Origin: Hyphomicrobium sp. | Lineage (GTDB): Bacteria; Pseudomonadota; Alphaproteobacteria; Rhizobiales; Hyphomicrobiaceae | NCBI GenBank assembly: GCA_002928735.1 | Contig: PERL01000004.1 | Location: 1 to 64,000, forward strand | Length of the DNA: 64,000 nt | Reading direction: 5' to 3' | Shown here: positions 1 to 8,868 of the stretch, piece by piece | How the letters are laid out: each line of letters opens with the position of its first letter | Numbering within the stretch: position 1 is the stretch's first letter | Translations under genes and position numbers: made by a program | Notes under the pieces: model-generated | The model's input: the letters and a program-made list of their open reading frames with translations, nothing else | The model's database searches: none | What the model was told of the DNA's origin: nothing

Positions 1-1680
1 AACCTTGCGCACTTTTTCCAGCGGCATGGCGAGCTTTTCGGCCAGTTCCTCCGGCGTCGGCTCGCGGCCGATCTCGTGCAGCATCTGACGGCTCGTACGC
101 ACGATCTTGTTGATCGTCTCGATCATGTGCACGGGGATGCGAATGGTCCGCGCCTGGTCGGCAATCGAGCGCGTGATCGCCTGCCGGATCCACCACGTCG
201 CATACGTCGAGAACTTATACCCGCGCCGGTACTCGAACTTGTCGACCGCCTTCATCAGGCCGATGTTGCCTTCCTGAATGAGGTCGAGGAACTGCAGGCC
301 GCGGTTGGTGTACTTTTTCGCGATCGAGATCACGAGGCGGAGGTTGGCCTCCACCATTTCCTTCTTCGCCTGCCGCGCTTCGCGCTCGCCCTTCTGCACG
401 GCCTTCACGATGCGGCGGAACTCAGGGATTTCCAGACCCGTCTCGGTAGCGAGATTGTGAATGTCGCCGCGGATGCGCTCGATCATCGGGCGCTCCTGCT
501 TGACGAGGTTTGTCCACTTCTTGCCCTTGCCGGAGATCTTTTCGATCCACGTCTGGTCGAGTTCGTTGCCGAAGTACTCGTCGATGAAGTCCTGGCGGCC
601 GACGCCATAGCTGTCGGCAAGCCGCATCAGGCGCCCCTCGAAGCCGACGAGGCGCTTGTTGATCGCATAGAGCTGTTCGACGAGGCTCTCGATACGCGCG
701 TTGTTGAGCGACAGCGACTTGACATCGACGATGATCTCATCGCGGATCTTCTCATAAGCCTTCTGCTGCTGGCGCGAGCCCTGTTCGCCCGCCACCTGCT
801 GTTCCAGCTTCTTGTCCTGCTGCTTGCGCAGCTTCTTGTAGGTGTTCGCGATCCGGTCGAAGGTCTCCAGAACCTTCGGCTTCAGTTCCGCTTCCATCGC
901 CGCCAGCGACAACGCGTTCTCGAAGTCTTCCTCGTCATCGGCCATGTCGCCGCCCGGCGCGGGAGGAGCAGCGCCATCAGCGCCAGCCTCGTCGCTCTCG
1001 GCTGCCGCAACACCAGCTTCCGCCGCCTTGGCTTCCGGGCCCTCGTACGTCGCTTCCAGATCGATAATGTCGCGCAGCAGGATCCGGCCTTCGTTCAGTT
1101 CCTGCATCCAGATGATGATGGCCTGGAAGGTGAGGGGGCTTTCGCACAGGCCCGCGATCATGGCTTCGCGGCCGGCTTCGATGCGCTTGGCGATGGCGAT
1201 TTCGCCTTCGCGCGAGAGCAATTCGACGGAACCCATTTCGCGCAGATACATGCGCACCGGATCGTCTGTCCGCTCGGTCGGCTCCGCCCGCGTCTCGGTC
1301 TTGACCAGCGCCGTCGTGGACGTCAGGGCGCGACCGCCGCCGTCCTCGTCGTCGCCCGCATCGTCAACAGGCTCCGCACCTTCTTCGGCCTCTTCCTGAT
1401 CGACGACGTTGATGCCCATATCCGAGAGCATCGCCATCGTGTCTTCGATCTGCTCGGAAGAGACCTCTTCCGATGGCAGCACGGCATTCAGTTCGTCATA
1501 CGTCACATACCCGCGCGCCTTGGCCGTCTTGAGCAGACGCTTGACGGCCACATCGGAGAGATCGAGTAGCGGGCTATCGCGCTCAGGCGCATCGCCGCCA
1601 GCCTCGTCGGTGCGCGGCTGGGCGGCTGGGGCGGCCCGCTTGGGGGCTGCGGTGGCTTTGGTCTGCGGTGCGCGGCTCAT
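1..1680 (-). CDS. rpoD: RNA polymerase primary sigma factor RpoD (C-terminus beyond window)
   Basis: Primary (sigma-70) factor that directs RNA polymerase to housekeeping promoters. The 560 visible codons begin at ATG 1680, preceded on the minus strand by a GAGAGG ribosome site. Region 1.1 lies at about residues 40-100. Region 1.2 ([20 protein letters not shown]) follows, then the long acidic non-conserved insert. Region 2 contains [37 protein letters not shown] and the following TIRIPVHM. The reading frame is still open in region 3 ([13 protein letters not shown]) at base 1, so region 4, which contacts the -35 box, is outside the window. The gene lies 139 bases downstream of dnaG on the same strand, the classic macromolecular-synthesis arrangement without rpsU. 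The identification is certain; only the end is missing. Confidence 0.97.
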   Translation of the reverse strand, partial: MSRAPQTKATAAPKRAAPAAQPRTDEAGGDAPERDSPLLDLSDVAVKRLLKTAKARGYVTYDELNAVLPSEEVSSEQIEDTMAMLSDMGINVVDQEEAEEGAEPVDDAGDDEDGGGRALTSTTALVKTETRAEPTERTDDPVRMYLREMGSVELLSREGEIAIAKRIEAGREAMIAGLCESPLTFQAIIIWMQELNEGRILLRDIIDLEATYEGPEAKAAEAGVAAAESDEAGADGAAPPAPGGDMADDEEDFENALSLAAMEAELKPKVLETFDRIANTYKKLRKQQDKKLEQQVAGEQGSRQQQKAYEKIRDEIIVDVKSLSLNNARIESLVEQLYAINKRLVGFEGRLMRLADSYGVGRQDFIDEYFGNELDQTWIEKISGKGKKWTNLVKQERPMIERIRGDIHNLATETGLEIPEFRRIVKAVQKGEREARQAKKEMVEANLRLVISIAKKYTNRGLQFLDLIQEGNIGLMKAVDKFEYRRGYKFSTYATWWIRQAITRSIADQARTIRIPVHMIETINKIVRTSRQMLHEIGREPTPEELAEKLAMPLEKVRKV

Positions 1681-1819
1681 ATGGTGTTGCCTCTCGGGAG
1701 GGCCCAAAGTTCAAGTATGCGAAATGGAATCGGCGGCCACATCGTTGAAATGCATCTGGCGGCCGGCCCACACGGTGGGGCGCAGCCGGGCATTTCCGGA
1801 CGATGAGCGCGCGTTTCCC

Positions 1820-3865
1820 TCATATCGCAGCGGCATCTTCTGAGTTCTCGTCCAGGTCACCGGGGCGCGCCAAACGTTCGATCTCGGCCTGAAGCTCGCG
1901 GATGCGCTGAAAGGCATCTTCGTCGCGATCCTCATGCCAAGCCCGCTCCGCGCTTTCGAGCGCCGCCTTCAACCCGACTTGCCGATCGTGCAGCGCGAGG
2001 GCGTGGCGCCAGCCAGCTTCCACCTCGGCGTGCCCGGCATTGGGCTCGGCGAACCTGTCACACTTGTGTGTAACCGAACGATCGACGAGGTCCAAAACCC
2101 CGCCGAAGCCCGTTTGGACCAAATGGGAGCGCAACCCGGCGCTGTCAAGGGAATTGTCAAGTGAAACCGCTGCAAGGATGGCATCCCGCAACCTGGAAAG
2201 CACAGGGGCCACGAAGGTGACCTGCGCCAGCGCCTCCGCATCCTCGGCGGCCAGCCACGAATGGTTAATCAGAGTTCGGATCAATAACATCTCGCGGTAG
2301 CCGGGCCGCGTCTGATCGCTAGACGCCAACGGACTGTTGAGCAGGCTGGATGAGGGCAGCGCATGGATCGGCACCGCCCCCGGTCCGCCGAACCCCGGCC
2401 CACCCCGTCCCGCACCGCCATAACCTCCCGGAATCCCGCCGAAGCGACCCCCGCCAGCGCCCAATCGCCCGCCGCCGCGCGGATATCCCCCCGCCGGCAT
2501 GCCGCGGAAATTTGCCCCCGGGCGGGCACCCGGTACGCCTTGCCGCCCGAACCCCGTCTCCCGCGACGGCCGGAACGGCGCCGTCGAGCGGTCGTTGCCC
2601 CAGGCCGCATGTAAACGCCGCCGCATATCCTGCTCATAATGCGAACGCACCGACCCGTCCTCGATCCGGGCCGTCAAAATCCGGATCTGCTGTTCCAGAC
2701 GCGCCCGCCGTTCTGGCGTCGACCAGTCGTCCTGCGCCCATTCGCGATCAAACAGCACCTGCGCCAGCGGTTGTGCGGTTGAGAGCGCCGCTTCCATCGC
2801 CTCCGGCCCTTGCTGCCGCACAAGATCATCCGGGTCCAAGCCGTCGGGCAGGAAGGCGAACCGCACGCTCATCCCCGGCTTCAACAGCGGCAACACCGTA
2901 TCGATGGCCCGGTAGGCGGCCTTTTTGCCCGCACTGTCGCCGTCGAAACATAGGATCGGCTCCGGCGTCATCCGCCATAAGAGCGCCACCTGTTCCGGCG
3001 TCAGCGCGGTGCCGAGCGGCGCCACGCTTTCGGCAAAACCGCCCTCCGTCAGCGCCACCACATCCATGTAGCCTTCGACCGCAATCACGCGATCCTTGTC
3101 GTGCGCGATGCTGCGCGCCAAATGCGCGTTATAAAGATTGTGCCCCTTATGAAAAAGCGGCGTTTCAGGCGAATTGAGATATTTCGCCGGTGCATCCGGA
3201 TCGAGCGCGCGCCCGCCGAATGCAATCGTCCGCCCCTTCCAATCGCCGATCGGGAACATTACGCGATGCCGGAACCGGTCATACGGCTCGCGGATCTCTT
3301 CGCCCGAAATGAGCATGCCCGATAGCGCCTGCTCCTCGACCGTGAAGCCCGCCTTGGTCAGATACTCTTTCAGCGCCGTGCGTGACTGGGGCGCATAGCC
3401 AAGCCTGAATGCCTTGATCGTCTCACGCCTGAGCCCGCGCTTCTCCGTCAGATACCGCCGCGCTTCCGCGCCGCCGGGCCCCGCGAGTTGCTCTTCGAAA
3501 AACGTGACGGAGGCCTCCAGCACGGCCGACAATCTCTGCCGCTGGTCATAAACCTCCTGATCGCGCACCTCGGGCTTGGGCAGCGTCACGCCCGCCTCCG
3601 CCGCTAGCCGTTCGACGGCTTCCGGAAACGTCAGCCCCTCGGTCTTGATCAGAAACGTGAAGATGTCGCCGTGCTCGCCCGAGGCGAAGCAGTGATAAAA
3701 GCCCTTCTGGTCATTGACGAAGAACGACGGCGTCTTCTCCATCTTGAAGGGGGATAGCCCCGACCACTCACGCCCCTTCTTCTTGAGCGCAACCTTCCGC
3801 CCCACCACCTGGCTCACGGCCAAGCGGGCTCGGATCTCATCGAGCAAGTGAGGCGAAAATCGCAT
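1820..3865 (-). CDS. dnaG: DNA primase DnaG with degenerate zinc-binding site
   Basis: Synthesises RNA primers for the replication fork. The 681-residue product has the N-terminal primase zinc-ribbon fold (residues about 30-90), the TOPRIM catalytic core (VIAVEGYMDVVAL, then LCFDGDSAGKKA) and a C-terminal helicase-binding region. A Gly/Pro/Arg-rich linker at about residues 430-500 separates core and C-terminus. The start at 3865 (MRFSPHLLDEIR) fits the family; an upstream in-frame ATG at 3883 would add six residues. Three of the four usual zinc ligands are replaced: the CPFH position reads SPFK, and the YCFGCG position reads YHCFASG. As I recall, this loss is shared by many Rhizobiales primases, so it is probably not a defect. 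It is followed by rpoD on the same strand. Confidence 0.96.
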   Translation of the reverse strand: MRFSPHLLDEIRARLAVSQVVGRKVALKKKGREWSGLSPFKMEKTPSFFVNDQKGFYHCFASGEHGDIFTFLIKTEGLTFPEAVERLAAEAGVTLPKPEVRDQEVYDQRQRLSAVLEASVTFFEEQLAGPGGAEARRYLTEKRGLRRETIKAFRLGYAPQSRTALKEYLTKAGFTVEEQALSGMLISGEEIREPYDRFRHRVMFPIGDWKGRTIAFGGRALDPDAPAKYLNSPETPLFHKGHNLYNAHLARSIAHDKDRVIAVEGYMDVVALTEGGFAESVAPLGTALTPEQVALLWRMTPEPILCFDGDSAGKKAAYRAIDTVLPLLKPGMSVRFAFLPDGLDPDDLVRQQGPEAMEAALSTAQPLAQVLFDREWAQDDWSTPERRARLEQQIRILTARIEDGSVRSHYEQDMRRRLHAAWGNDRSTAPFRPSRETGFGRQGVPGARPGANFRGMPAGGYPRGGGRLGAGGGRFGGIPGGYGGAGRGGPGFGGPGAVPIHALPSSSLLNSPLASSDQTRPGYREMLLIRTLINHSWLAAEDAEALAQVTFVAPVLSRLRDAILAAVSLDNSLDSAGLRSHLVQTGFGGVLDLVDRSVTHKCDRFAEPNAGHAEVEAGWRHALALHDRQVGLKAALESAERAWHEDRDEDAFQRIRELQAEIERLARPGDLDENSEDAAAI

Positions 3866-4063
3866 GTGTCTCCCGCGCCGCACGAAACTCTGCGGCCCAT
3901 TGGGCGGGAAGCTAGGTGATTCGGCCCCCCATCCCCCGGCCTAAACCCATAAACCCCCATTATTCACAGCGTCGAACACCTGATTAAGCATGTCCGCGCA
4001 TTAGCACCCCCGGGCCGTGATCCAAGCCCTTGTCCCGGCGCCGGAACCGATCATGTTTCCTGT

Positions 4064-4288
4064 ATGGCCGAAGTGCTTGAACTCACGGTGCGTTTGGTTC
4101 TCGAGTTTGTCTTTGAGATCGTCTTTCACGGCGTAGGACGTTCTGTCCGGTGGCTGCTACGATGGCCGCCACCTGCCCACCCGGATGCGGATTGCTTTAT
4201 TGGCATTGTGGTATTGTTCGTTGTGGCGATTGCAGCCTGCACGCTCCTGTTCGGTAGCGCACCCACCTGCCAATTGACTTGCGCCTGA
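4064..4288 (+). CDS. Small hypothetical membrane protein
   Basis: A 74-residue open frame sits in the gap between divergent dnaG and the convergent yqeY-like gene. The N-terminal half is hydrophobic but interrupted by charges. One convincing transmembrane segment (starting CFIGIVVLFVVAIAAC) covers about residues 44-66. I do not recognise a family. No clear ribosome site precedes the ATG at 4064, and the frame ends three bases before the stop of the opposing gene. Its existence is supported only by the hydrophobic segment and the otherwise empty gap, so it may be spurious. Confidence 0.42.
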   Translation: MAEVLELTVRLVLEFVFEIVFHGVGRSVRWLLRWPPPAHPDADCFIGIVVLFVVAIAACTLLFGSAPTCQLTCA

Positions 4289-4291
4289 CGC

Positions 4292-4759
4292 TTACTTCAG
4301 CGCCTCTTTGAGCATCCCGCTCGCCTTGCCGAAGTCCATCGAGCCCGTGTGGCGCTCCTTCAGCGCCGCCATGACGCGGCCCATGTCCTTGAGGCCCTTG
4401 GCGTTCATTTCAGTCACAACGGAGTTGACGGCCGCCCGCATCTCGTCCTCGCTCATCTGCTTGGGCAGATAGGCCTCGATAACGGCGATTTCCTCGACTT
4501 CTTGATCGGCCAGATCGTCCCGCCCGGCCTTGCGGTAAGTCTCGATGCTTTCCCGCCGCTGTTTGATCATCTTCTGCATCAGCGACAGGATGTCCTGATC
4601 CGTGATCTTGTCCCGCCCCGTCGCCTCGCCCTGGTCGTCCTGATGCGCGCTGAGATCCCGGTCCTTGATGGCCGCCGAGATCAGCCGCAGCGTCGCCAGC
4701 CGCCGCTTGTCGCCGGACTTCATGGCCGTCTTGATGTCGTCGTTGAGGCGGGTGCGCAT
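4292..4759 (-). CDS. GatB/YqeY domain-containing protein
   Basis: A 155-residue stand-alone YqeY-type protein. Family features are the N-terminal helix (MRTRLNDDIKTAMKSGDK), the LRLISAAIKD segment, and the EAYLPKQMSEDEM and MGRVMAALK motifs. The fold matches the tRNA-binding tail of GatB amidotransferase subunits. Its exact role is unsettled, and a tRNA or amidotransferase link is only inferred from the domain. The length is typical. It is transcribed divergently from carA across a 231-base gap, a neighbourhood I associate with Rhizobiales genomes. Confidence 0.93.
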   Translation of the reverse strand: MRTRLNDDIKTAMKSGDKRRLATLRLISAAIKDRDLSAHQDDQGEATGRDKITDQDILSLMQKMIKQRRESIETYRKAGRDDLADQEVEEIAVIEAYLPKQMSEDEMRAAVNSVVTEMNAKGLKDMGRVMAALKERHTGSMDFGKASGMLKEALK

Positions 4760-4923
4760 GGCTCAACTCTCCTGATGTGCGGCCCGGCGGTTCTAGATGA
4801 GGCCGCTGTGTAGGATTATGTCCCGCGCCGGGCAAGCCTCCCGAAGATTGAACGCTGTGGAGCAAGTGCCGGGTGGTGCGTCAAGGTGACGTGTGCACCG
4901 CAATCCGCCACCCCCTGCGTTCC

Positions 4924-4952
4924 TTGATTTCCAGGTGCGCTTCCCATAGGGA
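4924..4952 (+). promoter_or_regulatory. Possible sigma-70 promoter of carA
   Basis: TTGATT at 4924-4929 and TAGGGA at 4947-4952 are separated by 17 bases, and lie about 40 bases upstream of the carA ATG. The -35 box is good and the -10 box weak. This was called by eye only. Confidence 0.3.
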
Positions 4953-4990
4953 ACGCCCGTAACCCCTGTGATCGTTCCCAAGAGGCCCCG

Positions 4991-6196
4991 ATGACGTCTC
5001 CCTCGCCCGCGCCCTGGACCGACGCGCCCACGACCGCGCGCCTTGTGCTCGCTGATGGCACCGTCATTGAAGGCTACGGCCTCGGCGCCACCGGCCAGGC
5101 CGTCGGTGAAGTCTGTTTCAACACGGCCATGACCGGCTACCAGGAGATCCTCACAGATCCCTCCTATGCCGGCCAGATCATCACCTTCACCTTTCCCCAC
5201 ATCGGCAACGTCGGCACCAATACCGACGACACCGAAACATCCAACCTCGCCTCCCGCTCCGGCGTGCGCGGCTGCGTTCTGCGCGCCGACATCACCGAAC
5301 CGTCGAACTACCGCGCCGCCGAACACTTCGATCAGTGGCTGAAGGCGCGCGGCATCATTGCGATTGCCGGTGTCGATACGCGCGCACTCACCGCCCGCAT
5401 CCGTGACAAAGGTATGCCCAACGGCGTCATTGCGCACGATGCGTCGGGCCAATTCGATCTCGCCAAACTGAAAGCCGACGCCGCTGCGTGGCCGGGCCTC
5501 GTCGGTATGGACCTCGTGCCCGACGTCACCAGTGGCCAGAGCTACACCTGGGATGAAATGCGCTGGGTGTGGGGCAAAGGCTATCCCCGCAACGAGAATG
5601 CCGAGTTCCACGTGGTTGCCCTCGACTACGGCTTGAAGCGCAACATCCTGCGCTGCCTCGCCAACGCTGGCTGCAAGGTCACCGTGATGCCGGCCAAGAC
5701 GACCGCCGAAGAGGTCCTCGCCCGCAACCCGGACGGCGTCTTCCTGTCAAATGGCCCCGGCGATCCGGCCGAAACCGGCAAATACGCTGTCCCCGAAATC
5801 GAAAAACTCGTCGCCAGCGGCAAGCCCGTGTTCGGTATCTGCCTCGGCCATCAGATGCTGGGCCTCGCACTCGGTGCCACGACCAAAAAGATGCACCAAG
5901 GCCACCACGGCGCCAACCATCCGGTGAAGGACTTCACGACCAACAAGGTCGAGATCGTCTCCATGAACCACGGCTTCGCGGTCGATCGCGACACGCTCCC
6001 TAACGGCGTCGTCGAAACGCATGTCTCGCTGTTCGATGGCTCCAACTGCGGCTTAGCCCTCGAAGGAAAGCCCGTCTTCTCCGTCCAGCATCACCCCGAA
6101 GCCTCGCCCGGCCCGCAGGACAGCCACTACCTCTTCAACCGCTTCGCCAACTTCATGCGCGCGGACAAAGGCACGCCCCCCGTCAAGGAACGGTGA
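4991..6196 (+). CDS. carA: Carbamoyl-phosphate synthase small subunit (glutaminase)
   Basis: Hydrolyses glutamine and passes ammonia to CarB to make carbamoyl phosphate for arginine and pyrimidines. The 401-residue protein has the N-terminal CPSase small-chain domain (residues 15-150, with CFNTAMTGYQEILTDPSY) and a C-terminal class I glutamine amidotransferase domain. The nucleophile is Cys284 in GICLGHQ, and the catalytic His/Glu pair is in HHPEASPGP (about 368-370). The start at 4991 is backed by AAGAGG five bases upstream. carB is not adjacent: three genes for exported proteins lie between the two subunits, all on the same strand. Confidence 0.97.
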   Translation: MTSPSPAPWTDAPTTARLVLADGTVIEGYGLGATGQAVGEVCFNTAMTGYQEILTDPSYAGQIITFTFPHIGNVGTNTDDTETSNLASRSGVRGCVLRADITEPSNYRAAEHFDQWLKARGIIAIAGVDTRALTARIRDKGMPNGVIAHDASGQFDLAKLKADAAAWPGLVGMDLVPDVTSGQSYTWDEMRWVWGKGYPRNENAEFHVVALDYGLKRNILRCLANAGCKVTVMPAKTTAEEVLARNPDGVFLSNGPGDPAETGKYAVPEIEKLVASGKPVFGICLGHQMLGLALGATTKKMHQGHHGANHPVKDFTTNKVEIVSMNHGFAVDRDTLPNGVVETHVSLFDGSNCGLALEGKPVFSVQHHPEASPGPQDSHYLFNRFANFMRADKGTPPVKER

Positions 6197-6227
6197 TCTG
6201 CCGGGGTGTCAGCCGAGTAAACTTCGC

Positions 6228-7205
6228 ATGAAACATTCGAAGTCTTGGACCGCCCACCTGTCACTTGCGCTGGGCACGGCACTCGTCGCAAGCGCAGCCG
6301 ATGCTCATCCCCTGTGCCCCGACGCAACCGCCGACGCGTGCGCGGTCTACGATACCGGGCGCACAACGGGCGCGACCGCTTTCGAAAGAGTTGGACCCAA
6401 AGACAGTCTGAGGAAGTCGATTCCGGCTATCGCCGCCAGCGAGATCGTTATTCTCGGAGAGGCGCACGACAATCCCCATCACCACAAACTGCGCGCCGGC
6501 CTTCTGACCAAGCCGGCCATCGCGATGGAGCAACTACGCGCCGATCAAAACGCAGGGCTCAAAAGTTTCGCCGAATATCAAGCCAAGTCCGCCCGTCTCG
6601 CGACAATCAATGATTTCAAAACCAAGGTGGACTGGAAATCCGGCGGCTGGGACCAATATCCCTATGATCCCCTCCTCGAAGCCATCCTGAAACTGAGCCT
6701 CCCCATCTACGCCGGCGACCCACCCCGCGACACCATCCGAAAGATCGCGAAAGAAGGTCTCGGCGTCCTTAGCACCGACGACCAGAAGCGCCTCGCCCTC
6801 GATCAGCCACTGGGCGCAAAACTCGACGCCGTCTCGGCGGAGGAAATCGAAGCCTCGCACTGCGGTATGCTGCCCAAAAGTGCGATCCCCAAAATGGCGC
6901 TCGCCCAGCGCTACCGCGACGCCCACTTGGCTGATGCAACCCTGAAGGCCGCCGCCGATCACGGCCAGGCCGTCCTGCTCACCGGCAATAACCACGCCCG
7001 CACCGACCGCGGCGTGCCCTGGTACATCCGCGCCCGCGCCCCCGATAAGGAGGTCGTGTCCATCATCCTCGTCGAGGTCGAGGAGGGCAAAACCGATCCC
7101 GAGGCTTACGTGCCCCGCGATCCGGACGGAAAGCCGGCTGCGGACTATGTGATCTTCACCCCGACGATCACCCGCGACGACCCCTGCAAGGCGTTCGGGA
7201 AGTAA
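6228..7205 (+). CDS. ChaN-like (haem-binding/Tiki-superfamily) exported protein
   Basis: A 325-residue exported protein. The first 25 or so residues form a Sec signal peptide ending at SAADA. The rest matches the ChaN family (Cofac_haem_bdg): IVILGEAHDNPHHHKLRAGL near residue 75, AIAMEQLRADQ, then a later GNNHARTDRGVPWY segment. ChaN-like proteins bind haem, and related Tiki proteins are metalloproteases. The conserved GEAHD and GNNHAR motifs fit either chemistry. It lacks the lipobox of E. coli-type ChaN. It starts 31 bases after carA and may be co-transcribed with it. The family is fairly sure; the function is not. Confidence 0.85.
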   Translation: MKHSKSWTAHLSLALGTALVASAADAHPLCPDATADACAVYDTGRTTGATAFERVGPKDSLRKSIPAIAASEIVILGEAHDNPHHHKLRAGLLTKPAIAMEQLRADQNAGLKSFAEYQAKSARLATINDFKTKVDWKSGGWDQYPYDPLLEAILKLSLPIYAGDPPRDTIRKIAKEGLGVLSTDDQKRLALDQPLGAKLDAVSAEEIEASHCGMLPKSAIPKMALAQRYRDAHLADATLKAAADHGQAVLLTGNNHARTDRGVPWYIRARAPDKEVVSIILVEVEEGKTDPEAYVPRDPDGKPAADYVIFTPTITRDDPCKAFGK

Positions 7206-7308
7206 ACGCCCGCCGACGCGGTCAACCTTTCCCAGATTTAAGGACAGCCCGCCGCATGACCTGCGTATAAGGGCGGCAAAAGTCCAATAAAGGGAGGTTA
7301 CCCCGCCG

Positions 7309-7941
7309 ATGCGAGCACGCGTTCTCACTCTCACCATCCTGGCCATGGCCACCACGCCGGCGTTCGCCGACGACAAATGCAAGGGCGAAGTCGAGGCCGC
7401 TTTCGTCAAGCAGCGCGCACAGCCGGCGTTCCGCACGGTAGCCACAGCCCAGACCCTCAATGGCCCGCTGATCCGCACCATCGATTTCGTCGCCCCCGAC
7501 GCGATCTACAACAAGATCGAAAGCCCGACCGAGGAAGCCCCGGTTGAAACAATCGGCATAGGCAAGTGGGCCTGGGCCAACACCGAAGGCGGCTGGGACG
7601 AGCAGCCCCCGCACAACGCCCAGGTCGTCGCTCAGGAGCGCGAAGCATACAAAGTGCCGCCGAAGGCCGCCGCCGACTTCTCCTGCCTCGGCAAGGTCAG
7701 CTATGAAGGCAAAGACTTCGTCGGCTACGGCACCGCCGTTGCTAAGGATACCGACGGGATGGACGTCGTGACGACGGTTTACGTCTCGCCCGACACCGGC
7801 CTCCCGGCGTATTACGTCACCAAGTCGGCCAAGTCCGAGGGTCCGGCGAAGTTCGTGGCGGCTTATTCCTATGAAGGCATCACGATCATTCCGCCGACCG
7901 ATGTCGTCCCCAGTTCGGAACCGGCAAGCGACAAGAAGTAA
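7309..7941 (+). CDS. Exported protein of unknown function, first of two tandem paralogues
   Basis: A 210-residue protein with a signal peptide (MRARVLTLTILAMA, cleavage near AFADD) and a good GGGAGG ribosome site. I do not recognise a named family. It shares a layout with the next gene: a TIDFV-x-PD segment, a tryptophan-containing strand (KWAWAN), a single CLG motif, a VYVSPDTGLPAYY strand and a terminal YSYEGITI strand. The all-beta pattern with 'PD...' and 'TGLP' motifs resembles LolA/LppX-type lipoprotein carriers, but this is only an inference from appearance. It lies between chaN-like and the second paralogue. Confidence 0.75.
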   Translation: MRARVLTLTILAMATTPAFADDKCKGEVEAAFVKQRAQPAFRTVATAQTLNGPLIRTIDFVAPDAIYNKIESPTEEAPVETIGIGKWAWANTEGGWDEQPPHNAQVVAQEREAYKVPPKAAADFSCLGKVSYEGKDFVGYGTAVAKDTDGMDVVTTVYVSPDTGLPAYYVTKSAKSEGPAKFVAAYSYEGITIIPPTDVVPSSEPASDKK

Positions 7942-7993
7942 TCTCAAGACCCGACGCAACGGCGCGCGTGAGCGGCCGATGGAGAATTCGAAC

Positions 7994-8659
7994 ATGACGT
8001 TAATACTGCGCGCTGCCGCCGCCGCCCTGGTGGTTGCAGCCTCCACGACCGCCGCCTCCGCCGACTGCACCCGCGAGGTTCTGCAATCCTTCACCCGCCA
8101 GTCGAACACTGACATGGTGCGTAAAGAGATGAACCTGATCGGCGAGACAGGTCCCTTCACCATGACGATCGATTACGTCAAACCCGATCGCATGCGTCAG
8201 GTGGTCAAAACGCTCACTGCACCCGACAAACCCACCGAAACCATCCTGGTTGGCTCCGACGCTTGGAGCCGCACCGGCACCGACGCCTGGCAGAAGCTGG
8301 ATAAATCGACCACCGATCAGATCGTGAGCTTTTTCAAGAGCACGTTTGCCGAAACCCCGGCCAACGTTGGCACCTTCGAGTGCCTGGGCGCCGAAACGAT
8401 TGAGGGCCAGAAGGTCCGCGCGTTCAAGGGTCTCGACGAGCCCAAGCAGAAGACGCCCGAACAGATCGAAGCCGAAAAGAGGGGTGAAAAGCCCGCCGAA
8501 GCGCCGAAGAACGAAGCGGTTCGCGTCGTCTACCTCGATGTCGGAACGGGTCTGCCCGCGCGGATCATTTTCGCCCGCGAAGGCATGCTCGACAAACCGA
8601 TCTTCAAGGAAGTTTATAGCTACCCCACCGACATTAAGATCGAAAAGCCCGCCGGCTGA
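7994..8659 (+). CDS. Exported protein of unknown function, second tandem paralogue
   Basis: A 221-residue secreted protein. The ATG at 7994 is preceded by GGAGAA, and the first residues form a signal peptide cleaved near TAASADC. It resembles the preceding gene through TIDYVKPDRMRQ, VGSDAWSRTG, FECLGAETIEG, VYLDVGTGLPA and the terminal YSYPTDIKIEKP. A Lys/Glu/Pro-rich insertion around residues 150-175 is absent from the first copy. The pair probably arose by duplication. A LolA-like beta fold is possible but unproven. A strong terminator follows, so the carA-to-here block may be one transcript. Confidence 0.75.
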   Translation: MTLILRAAAAALVVAASTTAASADCTREVLQSFTRQSNTDMVRKEMNLIGETGPFTMTIDYVKPDRMRQVVKTLTAPDKPTETILVGSDAWSRTGTDAWQKLDKSTTDQIVSFFKSTFAETPANVGTFECLGAETIEGQKVRAFKGLDEPKQKTPEQIEAEKRGEKPAEAPKNEAVRVVYLDVGTGLPARIIFAREGMLDKPIFKEVYSYPTDIKIEKPAG

Positions 8660-8684
8660 CGCCCCCGTCACCGGATCGTCATGG

Positions 8685-8723
8685 AAAAGCCCGGCCCCTC
8701 TCAAAGAGGCGCCGGGCTTTTTG
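8685..8723 (+). terminator. Rho-independent terminator after the second paralogue
   Basis: An eleven-base stem (AAAAGCCCGGC with GCCGGGCTTTT) is extended inward by CCTCT/AGAGG and closed by a three-base loop. The stem ends in a run of five T. This is the strongest terminator in the first 30 kb, and it separates the carA-side block from carB. Confidence 0.88.
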
Positions 8724-8868
8724 CAGGGGATCGCGGTGCGATGAGGCGCCCTAACCCTTGACGGATGGCTCGGCAACCCCGATGCAGCGGGCGCACCCGG
8801 TTTGAGCCGCGCTTTCGGTCGCGGCCTATAGCCAAACCATGTGCGCTGCAATAAGAGTTGGCCCCGCC

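Noticed and set aside
76-1569. Long plus-strand open frame opposite rpoD
   Set aside because: It is antisense to a clear RpoD reading frame, and its protein is low in recognisable motifs and rich in residues expected from mirrored GC-rich codons.
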